Shown: positions 1 to 9,825, counted from the stretch's first letter. The stretch: 64,000 bases of DNA from Lachnospiraceae bacterium (GCA_900199595.1 FZRB01000009.1:35073-99072); one strand, 5' to 3'. Notes: generated from the sequence alone by a model not told the origin. A program made the numbers and translations.

Positions 1-319
1 AAACATCTCCATTCATTATCATATAGCTGTCTTCCTGCTTCATGAAATCCTTTGCAAACCATATAGAAGCAATACTGTTAGTTACATCATAAAAAGGATT
101 TTCATAATAGGAGATATCATAGTCCTTAAGCTTTTCTCTGATATGCTTATTATTGTATCCCAGAACAATAGCTATATCATGAATTCCCTTACTCTTTAAT
201 TTCTTAATAGTATATTCAATCAAAGAAATCCCACCGATATCAACCGTACACTTAGGTCTCCCTGCAAGATATCTGCTTATTCTCGTACCACGTCCAGCGG
301 CAAGTATTATTACTCTCAT
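1..319 (-). CDS. Sugar/choline-phosphate-type nucleotidyltransferase (LicC/PntC-like), 3' end outside the window
   Basis: N-terminal 106 codons of an NTP-transferase-family enzyme, cut by the window edge. The start MRVIILAAGRGTRI carries the nucleotide-binding G-x-G-T-R loop, followed by the PKC lysine motif and the ENPFYDVTNSIASIW stretch, which resembles the N-x-x-Y-x-x-x-N-x-x-S pattern of LicC phosphocholine cytidylyltransferases. The family transfers a nucleotide, usually CMP, to a phosphorylated alcohol or phosphonate. The start ATG overlaps the stop of the upstream aminotransferase by four bases (ATGA), which points to translational coupling. LicD then aminotransferase precede it in the same operon, and no choline kinase is visible, so activation of 2-aminoethylphosphonate (PntC activity) is inferred over choline. 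A sugar-1-phosphate substrate is not excluded because the C-terminal part is missing. Confidence 0.8.
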   Translation of the reverse strand, partial: MRVIILAAGRGTRISRYLAGRPKCTVDIGGISLIEYTIKKLKSKGIHDIAIVLGYNNKHIREKLKDYDISYYENPFYDVTNSIASIWFAKDFMKQEDSYMIMNGDV

Positions 320-1389
320 AGTATTTCTCTCCTGACAAGATCATTTAAAGCCTTTATCAGTATATCATTATCTTCCGGCTTAAGAGCCCCTATATGACCA
401 ACACGAAATATCTCATGTTTAAGACTTCCTCCATTAGGACATATCCATATTCCATATTCATCCTTCAAGGATTCAAATGCAGAATATGCATCCTTTCCCT
501 CTGTCACCTTTAAGGTGGTAACGGCATTAGACATGTTATTCGAGAAAAATACAAGCGGAAGATCCTTTATTTTGGATCTGAAATCCTCTGCAAGATTCTT
601 CACTCTTTCAATTTCTTTATCCACTCCTATTTCTTCTACTCTTTTTAATCTTTCATGAATCTGAAGAAGTATTCCGACAGCAGGAGTAAATGGAGTCTGC
701 CCTCTCTCACCATTTGAAAGCATGCTCTTAAAATCAAGATACATGCATGTGGTTTTATTACTATTAACTCTTTCAAGAGCCGCCTCATCTAATACAACTA
801 AAGACACTCCGGGAGGAACAGCTAGAGCCTTCTGTGAACCAGTAATCATAACATTCACCCCCCACTCCTGCATTCTGAATTCATCTGCCATGAAAGAAGA
901 GATAGCGTCTACTACCAAAAACAGATTATTTTTTTTGCAATAATCACTTATTAATTCAGGATTGTAATAAACGCCGGTAGAAGTCTCATGAATATTAACA
1001 ATAAACCCGGTATAATGAGAACCATCATAATTACTCAGATCTTCAGATGTCAGGGTATGTCCAGGAGTAAGCTTTATCTCTGTATAATCAATATTATGAA
1101 TCCTGCAGATTTCCACAAACCTTTCTCCGAAGCTTCCGCCATTGACAACCAATACGCGATCACCTTCGTTAAAACAATTAATTACTGTCGCCTCCATTGA
1201 GGCTGTACCGGAACCTGTAACAAAGCATACTCTTGAGGCAGCAGAAGCCCCTGCAAAAGTTTTCACTATACTTTCATTTTCAAGCATTATTTTTGAAAAC
1301 TCCGGTGTTCTGAAATACGGAACCTGTTCTTTCCCCATTTCGAGAATGTAGTCCTCGCTCATAACAGGACCTACTGTAAAGTTTATCAT
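316..1389 (-). CDS. Class V PLP-dependent aminotransferase, PhnW/AGXT-like (candidate 2-aminoethylphosphonate transaminase)
   Basis: A full-length 357-residue fold-type I, class V aminotransferase. Visible landmarks are GSGTASMEA (about residues 59-67), HETSTG (134-139), the PLP-ring Asp in VDAISSF (Asp161) and the Schiff-base Lys187 in GSQKALAVPPG. HETSTG and VDAISSF resemble the matching segments of PhnW, while the lysine region is closer to the alanine/serine-glyoxylate branch, so the substrate is not fixed by sequence. It lies between a LicD gene (32-bp gap) and a LicC/PntC-like nucleotidyltransferase that overlaps its stop by four bases. In several bacteria a 2-AEP transaminase and PntC are fused in one protein. 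Production of 2-AEP from phosphonoacetaldehyde is therefore a reasonable inference. Phosphoenolpyruvate mutase and phosphonopyruvate decarboxylase genes would be expected to the left of the window. Confidence 0.75.
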   Translation of the reverse strand: MINFTVGPVMSEDYILEMGKEQVPYFRTPEFSKIMLENESIVKTFAGASAASRVCFVTGSGTASMEATVINCFNEGDRVLVVNGGSFGERFVEICRIHNIDYTEIKLTPGHTLTSEDLSNYDGSHYTGFIVNIHETSTGVYYNPELISDYCKKNNLFLVVDAISSFMADEFRMQEWGVNVMITGSQKALAVPPGVSLVVLDEAALERVNSNKTTCMYLDFKSMLSNGERGQTPFTPAVGILLQIHERLKRVEEIGVDKEIERVKNLAEDFRSKIKDLPLVFFSNNMSNAVTTLKVTEGKDAYSAFESLKDEYGIWICPNGGSLKHEIFRVGHIGALKPEDNDILIKALNDLVRREIL

Positions 1390-1421
1390 CTTTATCTTGT
1401 CTCCTTTTATTGAGAGAATTA

Positions 1422-2288
1422 TTAATCTTTCTTAAAGCTTAGTTTATACGGATAATGATTTCTTCTTTTATCTTCCGGAGGAAGTGTCATATAATCCCCG
1501 TATTCCCTTTCCAGGTTGTTTTCTATCCTGTTAGGAAACTTAAGATCAATATCCTCAAAACGAAGCTTCTTAAGCGGATATATATCTTCTATGTAATGAA
1601 TATTCATATACGCCGTGGTATCACACAAAAAATCAATCCTTTTCGTTTCTCCAGACTTATTATACTGAGTGCTAACAGCCTTGCACATATTATAAAGCCA
1701 TTTTTTTGAAACGTTAAATTTCTTCAAAGCAAAATGAATAAGTCGGCATATCTTCGATATTATCTTTGCCTTGATTCCATCTACCGGAAGCACAGGATCT
1801 GGGATACTCCTGAGTATCAGAAGCTTGCTCCAGAAAAATGCCTGAATAGACTGACGTCTGAATTTCCTATCATCATCCGGGACTTTATCCAAAGGATATA
1901 TATCAAGGAATATTCCAAAAGGACATCCTTCTATATCCTTAAGCGGCCACTCTATGAACTCCGTTCCTTTCATGACCCATCTTGTTGTAAGAAGAGGATA
2001 ATTCGGATAATTCTCTCCGTTAAGAACTATGTATTTATCAGCATATTCCTTTTGGGCTATCTTAACAAATCTTTCATGATCCGCCCTTGGCATGGCAACA
2101 TCGATATCATCATCCCACGGAATAAATCCACCATGTCTGATGGCACCGATACCTGTTCCCGCTATTCCAAAGTATGTAATATTATGCTTATCACAAAGCT
2201 CGACAAAATCCCTTAGTATTTCAAGTTCTGTCAGCTGAACCTTCCTTAATGTCTCATTATCATATTGTTTATCAGATATCTGACCCAT
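1422..2288 (-). CDS. LicD family phosphotransferase
   Basis: A 288-residue LicD-type protein of the nucleotidyltransferase fold. The signature GAIRHGGFIPWDDDIDVAMP lies at about residues 48-67 and holds the acidic metal-binding cluster (Asp59, 60, 61, 63). LicD enzymes move phosphocholine, or in related systems another phosphoalkylamine, from its CDP-activated form onto a cell-surface glycan at the cytoplasmic face. The following genes are an aminotransferase and a cytidylyltransferase, so this is probably the transferase that uses the product of that pair. A second LicD sits at 14883-15851 with little overall similarity outside the motif, so two different decorations or acceptor sugars are possible. 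Confidence 0.88.
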   Translation of the reverse strand: MGQISDKQYDNETLRKVQLTELEILRDFVELCDKHNITYFGIAGTGIGAIRHGGFIPWDDDIDVAMPRADHERFVKIAQKEYADKYIVLNGENYPNYPLLTTRWVMKGTEFIEWPLKDIEGCPFGIFLDIYPLDKVPDDDRKFRRQSIQAFFWSKLLILRSIPDPVLPVDGIKAKIISKICRLIHFALKKFNVSKKWLYNMCKAVSTQYNKSGETKRIDFLCDTTAYMNIHYIEDIYPLKKLRFEDIDLKFPNRIENNLEREYGDYMTLPPEDKRRNHYPYKLSFKKD

Positions 2289-2332
2289 ATTAAACTGCCT
2301 TTCTTAATGAATAACAATTCCCGAACAAGATG

Positions 2333-3370
2333 CTACTTAAATCTGAACGGACTATATATAAAATCACTTATCTTAAGCATATTCAAAAGCATAAAGTACC
2401 GTCTATGCAGATAGAGATACAGTATTATATATATCTTTTTATTATATTTAAAGACCTCTATACCGTATTTTTTTAAATCCTCTCCCGTAAATACAGCCTG
2501 TCTCTGAAAAGCGGAAAGAAACCTTGACTTTTTGTTGAAAGGTATTTTCGCACTTTTATAATTAAGATGCTGAATCATGGGATAAACGTATTGTTCAGTA
2601 AAGCACTTTGCCCTGACAATAGGATCAACCGGTCCTTCCAGACTTTTTATATATTTTTCCTCCAATTTCAAACATTTAAAAAGAGACGAAAAATAATTCT
2701 TATCAAACTTGGCCGTGGTACTGTGTTGATTTCTCATTTCCCAAACATAATAAACCTTTGAATTAAATCCCAGCACCTTACAAAAAGGAAGTATGCTCAG
2801 ATTAAAGGCCAGATCCTCATTTCCGAATCTCATGCTTTCATCGAAGGTTATATTATTCTTACGGATTATATCACCTCTGTATAACGCATTCCATACCGCA
2901 TTACTGCTTCTTATAACAGAATACTGATCATTATAATCCTTATCTATAATTGTATCTGGAATGATAATGTGATTCTGAAAAACCTTGCCATTTTCATTGG
3001 TTATTCTTTTGGCTCTGCTATATCTCATCAGATCGACATTATTTTTCTTAGCCAGCTTATAATTATCCATAAGAAGCCCCGGAAGAAACTTATCATCATT
3101 ATCGCAAAATGTAATATATTCTCCCTTTGCCAGCTTTAAGCCCTCATTTCTTGCAGAACAGATTCCTCCGTTAACCTTATGAAGTGCTATAATACGGCTA
3201 TCTTTCTTCGAATATTCATCACAGATCAAACCGCTTGTATCCTTTGAACCATCATCGACAAGTATCAGTTCATAATTCGTAAAGGACTGCTCAAGTATCG
3301 AATCAATTGCAGATGATAAATACTTCTCCGAATTATATACAGGCATTATTATTGAAATATCTGGTTTCAT
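2333..3370 (-). CDS. Glycosyltransferase family 2
   Basis: A 345-residue GT-A glycosyltransferase. MPVYNSEKYL opens the nucleotide-sugar binding fold, LVDDGSKDTSG (about residues 38-48) is the first acidic motif, FCDNDD (88-93) is the DXD-type metal site and GNEDLAFN supplies a likely catalytic acid. The C-terminal hundred residues are basic and aromatic, as in membrane-associated GT2 enzymes. It would add one sugar to the lipid-linked repeat unit on the cytoplasmic side. It is flanked by another GT2 and LicD in a tight co-directional run with gaps of 26-45 bp. Donor and acceptor cannot be read from sequence. Confidence 0.88.
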   Translation of the reverse strand: MKPDISIIMPVYNSEKYLSSAIDSILEQSFTNYELILVDDGSKDTSGLICDEYSKKDSRIIALHKVNGGICSARNEGLKLAKGEYITFCDNDDKFLPGLLMDNYKLAKKNNVDLMRYSRAKRITNENGKVFQNHIIIPDTIIDKDYNDQYSVIRSSNAVWNALYRGDIIRKNNITFDESMRFGNEDLAFNLSILPFCKVLGFNSKVYYVWEMRNQHSTTAKFDKNYFSSLFKCLKLEEKYIKSLEGPVDPIVRAKCFTEQYVYPMIQHLNYKSAKIPFNKKSRFLSAFQRQAVFTGEDLKKYGIEVFKYNKKIYIILYLYLHRRYFMLLNMLKISDFIYSPFRFK

Positions 3371-3396
3371 AAATGATTTCCTTTTATAAACTTTAC

Positions 3397-4362
3397 CTAT
3401 ACCTTATGACGAAAAACCGCCCAGGATAGATTGATATTATCCGTTATATTATTAGTTTTAAAAAACTTGTGGAAGGCTACAACTCGTTTAAATCTGTTTG
3501 AAGAACTACACATTTCTAAGTACTTGTCGTAGTACAATCTGTCTTCTGCTTTCATCCTGTCTCCAAAGCATTTGAAGAATTCTCCATTCTGCTTTTTTCT
3601 TTTTCTCAAACGTTTAAGAGATTTTTCCATTGTTTTATGATATCTCTTCACAGGAGAATCAAATAAATGCACAATGGCATTAAATGTATCTTTAACAAAT
3701 GAAGGTCTTTTTATTGCCCCTATCGTATTATTCGAATGTTGTCTGTAAAGATGAAGACTTTCATCCACCTTAAATATATTACCAAAAAACGTTGAGTACA
3801 TCACAATCCACCAGTCATGCATAAAACATTGCCGAGGAAGTATTCCAATAGCTTCCCTAAGATAGTCATCAATCAGCATGACGCATCCCGGAACATAATT
3901 ATTCATCAAGATGAATTCCTTTTTGTTTGAATAATGAATATCTGTTATAAAGCTTTCTGATTTAGTATTCAAATCAGAATCTACAACCTTCAAATCACAG
4001 TAAACAAGACAGTTTTCTGTGTGAACCTCATCATATTTTTTTACAAGCTTCTCTGCCTTTTCCGGAAGCCAGACATCATCCTGATCGGTAAACATATATA
4101 GCTCTGCCTTAGGGCAGATATCAAAAAGGTAAAGGAAATTCTGCTTTGCGCCCCCAAGTTTTTTGTCCCTGTTGAGTAAAACAATCTTATCAGGATACTG
4201 CCTGCAATAATCATCGATTATATTCACTGTATCATCAGTAGAACAGTCATCACTTATATAAAGCATCCAATCCTGATAGGTCTGATTTATAATAGAATCA
4301 ATCTGTTCTTTTATGAATTTCTCACCATTATATGTAGCCATCATTATATGGACTCTAGCCAT
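3397..4362 (-). CDS. Glycosyltransferase family 2, rhamnosyltransferase-like
   Basis: A 321-residue GT2 enzyme. The start MARVHIMMATYNGEKFIKEQ and the motif YMFTDQDDVWLPEKAE are typical of the branch often annotated as alpha-L-rhamnosyltransferases; ISDDCSTDDT is the first nucleotide-binding acidic motif. MHDWWIVM and LYRQHSNNTIG further on are also common in that branch. A rhamnose donor is plausible because rfbC lies in the same locus, but no other rhamnose-pathway gene is in this window. It overlaps the start of the upstream flippase stop region by eight bases, so the two are probably translationally coupled. Confidence 0.86.
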   Translation of the reverse strand: MARVHIMMATYNGEKFIKEQIDSIINQTYQDWMLYISDDCSTDDTVNIIDDYCRQYPDKIVLLNRDKKLGGAKQNFLYLFDICPKAELYMFTDQDDVWLPEKAEKLVKKYDEVHTENCLVYCDLKVVDSDLNTKSESFITDIHYSNKKEFILMNNYVPGCVMLIDDYLREAIGILPRQCFMHDWWIVMYSTFFGNIFKVDESLHLYRQHSNNTIGAIKRPSFVKDTFNAIVHLFDSPVKRYHKTMEKSLKRLRKRKKQNGEFFKCFGDRMKAEDRLYYDKYLEMCSSSNRFKRVVAFHKFFKTNNITDNINLSWAVFRHKV

Positions 4363-5815
4363 TTATCTTTCTCCTCAAAATCTTTCTCGCTTCATCAAGA
4401 AGCCCTAGGAAGAATTCACTTTTCATAAGCCACAATACTATAAAATATCCCATAGTTCCGAATATAACTTCTACGAAAATACATGCAATATTATTAGTCA
4501 GATTCAGTGCACGCATAATCAACCATACTACCGGATAAGACAATGCTGCAATCACATCCTTATAGACATCAGTGAATATATCTTTCATATCCATAAGCTT
4601 TTTTGAATATACGATACATACAATAAATATTACCATTTCGGTAATAACCGTAGCAACTGCAGCTCCGTTCTGTGCCCAAAAGGGAATAAATAATGAATTT
4701 AAAATAAAATTAGTTGCCGCTCCCAACAAAGTGGCAACGAAAGACCATTTTTCTTTTTTAAACGGCATAAATATCTGATAAGCAATAAAGCCGTTCATAA
4801 TTGAACAAAACAAATTCGGAAGAATTATCTTCATAGTAATGGATGCATCTACAAACTTTGCTCCGCTGACAATCATTATTACATTTTTAGAAACAAAGAA
4901 CAAACCTGTTATAGTAGGTATTGTTGCAAACATCAGATATTGCATCGTACTTTTGACAAGCTTTCTGAATTCCTTCATATCTTTATTTCCAATATATATA
5001 GCAAGCCTGGGAAGAGTCACACCGCTAATTGCAGTAATAAAGGTACTCAACGCAGTATTAATCTGTGTTGCTGCAGAATAAAGTCCACTGTAATGATCTC
5101 CTTTTATCATAGAAATCATGATAACATCCATATTCAGATATATCTTGGTAGCAAGAGTCATTCCAAAGATAATGAGTATCGGTTTCATATGATGAAGTAT
5201 TTTTAAACCTTTAAACCCAACCTTCCAATCAATATAATGTCTACTATGAATAAGATTGAAAATAGATGAACCCGTAGTCGAAATAACAGTCAGAAGTATA
5301 TATTTATTAGTATCTTCTTTACTCTTTACTAATATGAATAGAAGTACAAAAGAAATAACCTGGAAAACAATTGCCCGGATTGTGATATATAAAAAATCCT
5401 CATATATTGAATAAAGCCATTCCATGCTGATAACGCTAAAAAGGAGAACGGCGCTGTATAGTACCAGCTCACTTTTATAAGGTTTAAACTTAGGAATAAA
5501 TAAAAGCCCAACCAAGATTATATATGATATAACCATCGAAGTCATGTTTATGATAAGCATTTCCCTAGAAAAAACACTTATTTTATGCTTATCCTCTCTC
5601 AGTTTTGTTCCTTCGCGGATAGCATAAGTACTGAGTCCCAGCGAAGCAATCAATTGTAGATATACTATTACTGATGAAACAAATCGAACCTTTCCCATGC
5701 CCTCAGTCAGAAGTATCCTGCTGGCATATGAAAAAGTGAGCAATGGAAAAAGAATCGTTGTTGTTATTCTAATGTAATTTAATATGATATTAACTTTTAA
5801 TGATTTTATTTCCAT
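4355..5815 (-). CDS. Wzx-type oligosaccharide flippase (MATE/MVF-like)
   Basis: A polytopic membrane protein of about 486 residues with some 12-14 hydrophobic segments. The N-terminal pattern NYIRITTTILFPLLTFSYAS and the later GLYSAATQINTALSTFITAI match the polysaccharide-synthesis flippase family (RfbX/Wzx), which moves undecaprenyl-linked repeat units across the membrane. I place the start at the ATG preceded by CGGTGG rather than at the GTG nine bases further upstream. Its presence beside an ABC-2 exporter at 24.8-27 kb means the locus has two different export machines. No Wzy polymerase was clearly recognised; the neighbouring DUF2142 membrane protein is the only other large polytopic candidate. 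Confidence 0.88.
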   Translation of the reverse strand: MEIKSLKVNIILNYIRITTTILFPLLTFSYASRILLTEGMGKVRFVSSVIVYLQLIASLGLSTYAIREGTKLREDKHKISVFSREMLIINMTSMVISYIILVGLLFIPKFKPYKSELVLYSAVLLFSVISMEWLYSIYEDFLYITIRAIVFQVISFVLLFILVKSKEDTNKYILLTVISTTGSSIFNLIHSRHYIDWKVGFKGLKILHHMKPILIIFGMTLATKIYLNMDVIMISMIKGDHYSGLYSAATQINTALSTFITAISGVTLPRLAIYIGNKDMKEFRKLVKSTMQYLMFATIPTITGLFFVSKNVIMIVSGAKFVDASITMKIILPNLFCSIMNGFIAYQIFMPFKKEKWSFVATLLGAATNFILNSLFIPFWAQNGAAVATVITEMVIFIVCIVYSKKLMDMKDIFTDVYKDVIAALSYPVVWLIMRALNLTNNIACIFVEVIFGTMGYFIVLWLMKSEFFLGLLDEARKILRRKING

Positions 5816-5840
5816 TTTTACCACCGAGGTATCAATATCA

Positions 5841-8534
5841 TTATATGTTCTTATTTACTATAATAATTACAATATACAAAAGCATATAAACATAATTTAT
5901 TGAATTAAACAACAAGGTATTATTAATCAATTTGATTTTTTTATTTTCCTCAAATGATATATTCTTGGAAAGCGAAATAAACGGAAGCATTAGTATTGGT
6001 ATGAAATATCTTCCCTGGACTCCGGCTATGGCGTTATTATCAATTGATGTTGACGCCACAAGCATAGATAAAAGCACCAATCCAAGACACCCCAAAAATG
6101 CAAAGCCTACAAGAACCCTGACAAAAACACCATATTTTATATTTTTACTTCTATCAACATATCCCAGTATCAAAAGAACAACTATAATAATTATTACGTT
6201 CCACCAAGAAATCATATAATTCAGGGATCCCAGTCTTCCTCCCAACATTGTATCAATATAATAATCTGTTTTATCAACAAATGTATTGATAAAAAGCATA
6301 AGAGTCATAACCGGATCATTTATTATATCTGATAAAGTATACATACTCTCGCCATTAAATCCATTTACATTGGCCACCTGCTGAACATGCATTCTGTTGA
6401 TCATACTTATAATATTGTTTTGCAAATAAGAAATAATGATAAAAAGACCAACACTTAAAAAATATATTACCTTCTTCTTATCAACTCCATTCTTTATAGG
6501 AATAATAAACAAAATCAGAAGAAGAGGTAGATAAACCCCACCCTTAACGCTGGCAAGAGTCATAGTTAAAATCAGCATAATTACAGCATCTGTTCTTGAC
6601 ACTTTTTCATTCGTTGCTATATATCGATAACAATAAGCAATAAACAAAAATGCAAAGGCATTCAATATACAGTCATAAGAAAAAGAAGCTGCCTGCTGAA
6701 GCGAAATTGGAAGCGTGGCGATAACAGCCAACACACCTTTCTTATCTGGCAGAATTTTAATCGAAGCATATGTCAGTAACACATAAGATATAAGATTAAA
6801 CAAACGACCAAGCAGAAGCATCATATATGTATTCATACAAAGCAGTCTGGCAAAGGTAATACCTATTGCTGCAGGAAGATAGAATATTACTCCTGCATTA
6901 CTGATGGCATCAGTTCCATAGCTTTCCTCAAGACTCACGTCAACCTTGTCATCTAGGATAGAATAATATATCTTTCGATACATATGCATATCAGCTGCAT
7001 GTTCATTAGCATATTCAGTTTCTATATCATCTTTTCTTTTATATAGATAACTGATTCTATTGCTGTCCTCAATTCCAAGAATATGATTTGATATTTTGTA
7101 AGCTGTGTCAACATGTGAATTTTCATCCGGAACCACATATACAGGAATAATAAACAAATATAATAGTCCAAACAAAAACGCCAGTCTGAGAAACGCCTTT
7201 TCGACAGAAATCTGTCTGATTATAAAAACATACCATATGGTAAAGAGCACGATATAAATAGCAAGAATATATAATGCATATATTCTGATAAAGAATCCGT
7301 TATCCTTATAATTCGCCGTAATAAGCGGTGTTAAACCTTGTCTAGCTCCATTTATAAAGCATTCCGATTTTGTTGATACATCTCCGCATCTGATAAATAA
7401 AGATTCATCCTTAAAATCTATTGGTTCTATAATTAGTTTTATTTTTTTGTTCTTGGATTTTGTAAACTCCTTTTGAAAATTTATAATAATATCTGAGTAG
7501 TCTTCTGAGATACCTCCGACTTTTATTATTGAATCATTGTAAACATATTTTCCCGTTTTTTCCTCAACCAATACGCGGATTGCTGAGTTCTTTTTCAAGT
7601 TAGTTCCTTTTACTCTAAGAGTAATTGATGACAGATAATTCTGATCGGCAGTGAATATCTGACACAATTCCTTTGTATTCGAATCAATAACAAGTTCACA
7701 AATGTTCTTAGGTTTTTTAAGTACTTCTACGCATTCCTTGTCTATGAGCAATTCCCGCACGTACCACTTATATATAAAGAAAGCAAACCCCATATATATA
7801 AGCGAAATCACCATAAAAACAATAATTCTTTTGTGTTTTGCAAAAAAGTGTCTACTAATGTCTACTATTCTAGTTTCTTTCTTTCCCTTTTGTATATCTT
7901 TAGCTTTATTCGTATCAGTCATTGGCCAAAAATATGCAAGAAGAAGCATCAGCAAAACAACTAAACCCTTAACGAAACATGAGCTATTGATATTTTGTTT
8001 AGTAAGATATACGGCCGATAAAACAAGAACACTCTCCTTTGTTACACCATTTATCGAAAACTTAGATTTATAATTTGAGTTTTTACTAGTACAAAGGTAA
8101 GGAATCGTTCTTATGTTTTCTCCTGTGATTATCAGTGTGACTTCTCTGTTCTTTGATTGCTCCACAGGAAGTTCAACAAACAAACCCGAGTTTACTGCTT
8201 CATTGCGAAGTATCATCTCATTTTTAACAATAACATCCTTGGTTTTAGTATCTAATAATGTAAAGATTATCTTTTCATCAACAAAGTTTTTACTGTAAGT
8301 CGAAAGCTTAACCGAAACTCCCTGAAAATTCTCTCTGTTAATTTTGAATGTAGTTTTTAGCTCAGATCCTTTGGTAATGCCTATCTGTCCATCAATTGTC
8401 GTTCCGTATTTTTCACTCGACCAGTCTTCTTTCTCCTGGAACCCAAAATAGCAGCTAATGATTATGATCATCGCTGCTGCTATAATGTAGAGTGGTTTTC
8501 TATGTTTAGTTGTGAAATCTTTTATTTTTTCCAT
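5841..8534 (-). CDS. Large polytopic membrane protein, DUF2142-like (GT-C-type architecture)
   Basis: An 897-residue membrane protein. One N-terminal TM segment is followed by an extracytoplasmic domain, then further TM segments, a second extracytoplasmic beta-rich domain (about residues 260-405) and a C-terminal block of about ten TM segments. The block begins with FIIPVYVVPDENSHVDTAYK; the PDE-x-x-H pattern is the hallmark of DUF2142 proteins, which resemble GT-C glycosyltransferases using polyprenyl-phosphate sugars. The two soluble domains look like repeats of one another: both mix ITLxVxG-type strands with a terminal call to a small Cys or Gly loop. In this locus it could add a side-branch sugar outside the membrane or act as polymerase; neither can be proved here. 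Length is greater than usual because of the duplicated outer domain. Confidence 0.72.
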   Translation of the reverse strand: MEKIKDFTTKHRKPLYIIAAAMIIIISCYFGFQEKEDWSSEKYGTTIDGQIGITKGSELKTTFKINRENFQGVSVKLSTYSKNFVDEKIIFTLLDTKTKDVIVKNEMILRNEAVNSGLFVELPVEQSKNREVTLIITGENIRTIPYLCTSKNSNYKSKFSINGVTKESVLVLSAVYLTKQNINSSCFVKGLVVLLMLLLAYFWPMTDTNKAKDIQKGKKETRIVDISRHFFAKHKRIIVFMVISLIYMGFAFFIYKWYVRELLIDKECVEVLKKPKNICELVIDSNTKELCQIFTADQNYLSSITLRVKGTNLKKNSAIRVLVEEKTGKYVYNDSIIKVGGISEDYSDIIINFQKEFTKSKNKKIKLIIEPIDFKDESLFIRCGDVSTKSECFINGARQGLTPLITANYKDNGFFIRIYALYILAIYIVLFTIWYVFIIRQISVEKAFLRLAFLFGLLYLFIIPVYVVPDENSHVDTAYKISNHILGIEDSNRISYLYKRKDDIETEYANEHAADMHMYRKIYYSILDDKVDVSLEESYGTDAISNAGVIFYLPAAIGITFARLLCMNTYMMLLLGRLFNLISYVLLTYASIKILPDKKGVLAVIATLPISLQQAASFSYDCILNAFAFLFIAYCYRYIATNEKVSRTDAVIMLILTMTLASVKGGVYLPLLLILFIIPIKNGVDKKKVIYFLSVGLFIIISYLQNNIISMINRMHVQQVANVNGFNGESMYTLSDIINDPVMTLMLFINTFVDKTDYYIDTMLGGRLGSLNYMISWWNVIIIIVVLLILGYVDRSKNIKYGVFVRVLVGFAFLGCLGLVLLSMLVASTSIDNNAIAGVQGRYFIPILMLPFISLSKNISFEENKKIKLINNTLLFNSINYVYMLLYIVIIIVNKNI

Positions 8535-8541
8535 TTCACTA

Positions 8542-9825
8542 TTACCTAAGTTCTTCCACCATGATTACAGGCTGTTTTTCAAAGCTATATGTCACCATGT
8601 CGTCTGATTTCACGCCGTCTTCCATTATCTCGTCTCGTTCTTCATCAATTAATCTTTTGGTCTGTCCTGCAACATATCCTTTGACTTTTATACTGCTTCC
8701 TGTAAGGAATCTATCCATTACATCTCCCTCATATATGAGAGTGTAAAGCTCTTCGGGTGAGCTTTCCGGATATGCAGTTATGGTAAAGGTAAGACCTGTT
8801 TTTGATATGTTATTTATTATAAATGTATCATTTATCTCTGCCATATTTGAAAAATAAGGATTGTCACAGAGAATATCATAAGATACCACGTGGCCATCTG
8901 AAACAGCATCTGCAGCCATATTGCCACTTGATGCACTTTCAACATCCTCTGATCTTACAATCAGAAATGGCATTATCTTTGAAAGCTTATTTCCGTATCC
9001 ATCATTATCAGTATAGACATTATACTTTGTAAGTCCCATATAATATCCATAAACCCTTACCTTTTCGCCCTGCTTCAGGTTCGGGATATAAGCCTGCTCT
9101 GACGTAAGTCCATAGGTATTATCATATGTTCCGTACACCATACCGACAGAATCTGTATTTATTCTGAAATAGCTGCTTTCTGCAGTGTCGCCAAAGAACT
9201 CTACTACACCATCTACATATATATATGTGTTATAATATCCCTCTTTTTTTATCAGCTTCTCTGTCAGAGGTTTTGCTTCATCCATAATCTCTGACATCGG
9301 TGTAGCATTTATATAGTATTCTGTAGAAACCTTCTTACCATTCTCGTATATATCGCTGCGGGCATAAGGAATATCCATGTCATAAATAGTCTCTACAAAG
9401 CTTCCAGCCTGCCCCTTTTCAGCCTCAGAAGCCGAGGCATATTTTCTGACACGCCCATTACGTTTTCCTTCAAGAAACTGTCCTTCCTCAATGGTGCCGT
9501 CGGTATAAGTAATTCTTCCCTCACCAGAGAAAAGGCCTTTCTCCCATTCACCATCATATATAAGCGTATTTCTTTCACCGGTGAAGGTTCCTTTGCCATT
9601 TGGCTGTGTATTCTGGAAATCTCCATCATATACACCTTTAAAGGTTGTTCCATCCCATACCAGCTCATGCTTTATATTTTCATGGTAAACCTCTGTAGGC
9701 GGATGGTATGTCAGGCGAAAACGAAGCACCATTATACCAAATGTAATGAAGAAAAGAAGAACAACTGTTGCAGCTATTTTCTTCCATGGGATATGAAATT
9801 GTTCTTTCTTGTCTTTTTTATTCAT
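8542..9825 (-). CDS. Membrane-anchored MORN-repeat protein, paralogue A
   Basis: A 427-residue protein with one TM segment (about residues 14-32), then three to four MORN repeats (GKGTFTGERNTLIYDGEWE, GEGRITYTDGTIEEG and neighbours, about residues 60-130). Two beta-rich modules follow that look like OB-type domains; the first contains GDTAESSYFRINTDSVGMV. MORN repeats often bind lipids or other proteins. Topology predicts the bulk lies outside the cell. It shares order, motif spacing and the FRIDTDSIGMV-type module with the next gene, 42 bp away, so the two arose by tandem duplication. No enzyme motif is visible. Function in the glycan locus is unknown; a scaffold for surface polymer assembly is only a guess. 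Confidence 0.8.
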   Translation of the reverse strand: MNKKDKKEQFHIPWKKIAATVVLLFFITFGIMVLRFRLTYHPPTEVYHENIKHELVWDGTTFKGVYDGDFQNTQPNGKGTFTGERNTLIYDGEWEKGLFSGEGRITYTDGTIEEGQFLEGKRNGRVRKYASASEAEKGQAGSFVETIYDMDIPYARSDIYENGKKVSTEYYINATPMSEIMDEAKPLTEKLIKKEGYYNTYIYVDGVVEFFGDTAESSYFRINTDSVGMVYGTYDNTYGLTSEQAYIPNLKQGEKVRVYGYYMGLTKYNVYTDNDGYGNKLSKIMPFLIVRSEDVESASSGNMAADAVSDGHVVSYDILCDNPYFSNMAEINDTFIINNISKTGLTFTITAYPESSPEELYTLIYEGDVMDRFLTGSSIKVKGYVAGQTKRLIDEERDEIMEDGVKSDDMVTYSFEKQPVIMVEELR

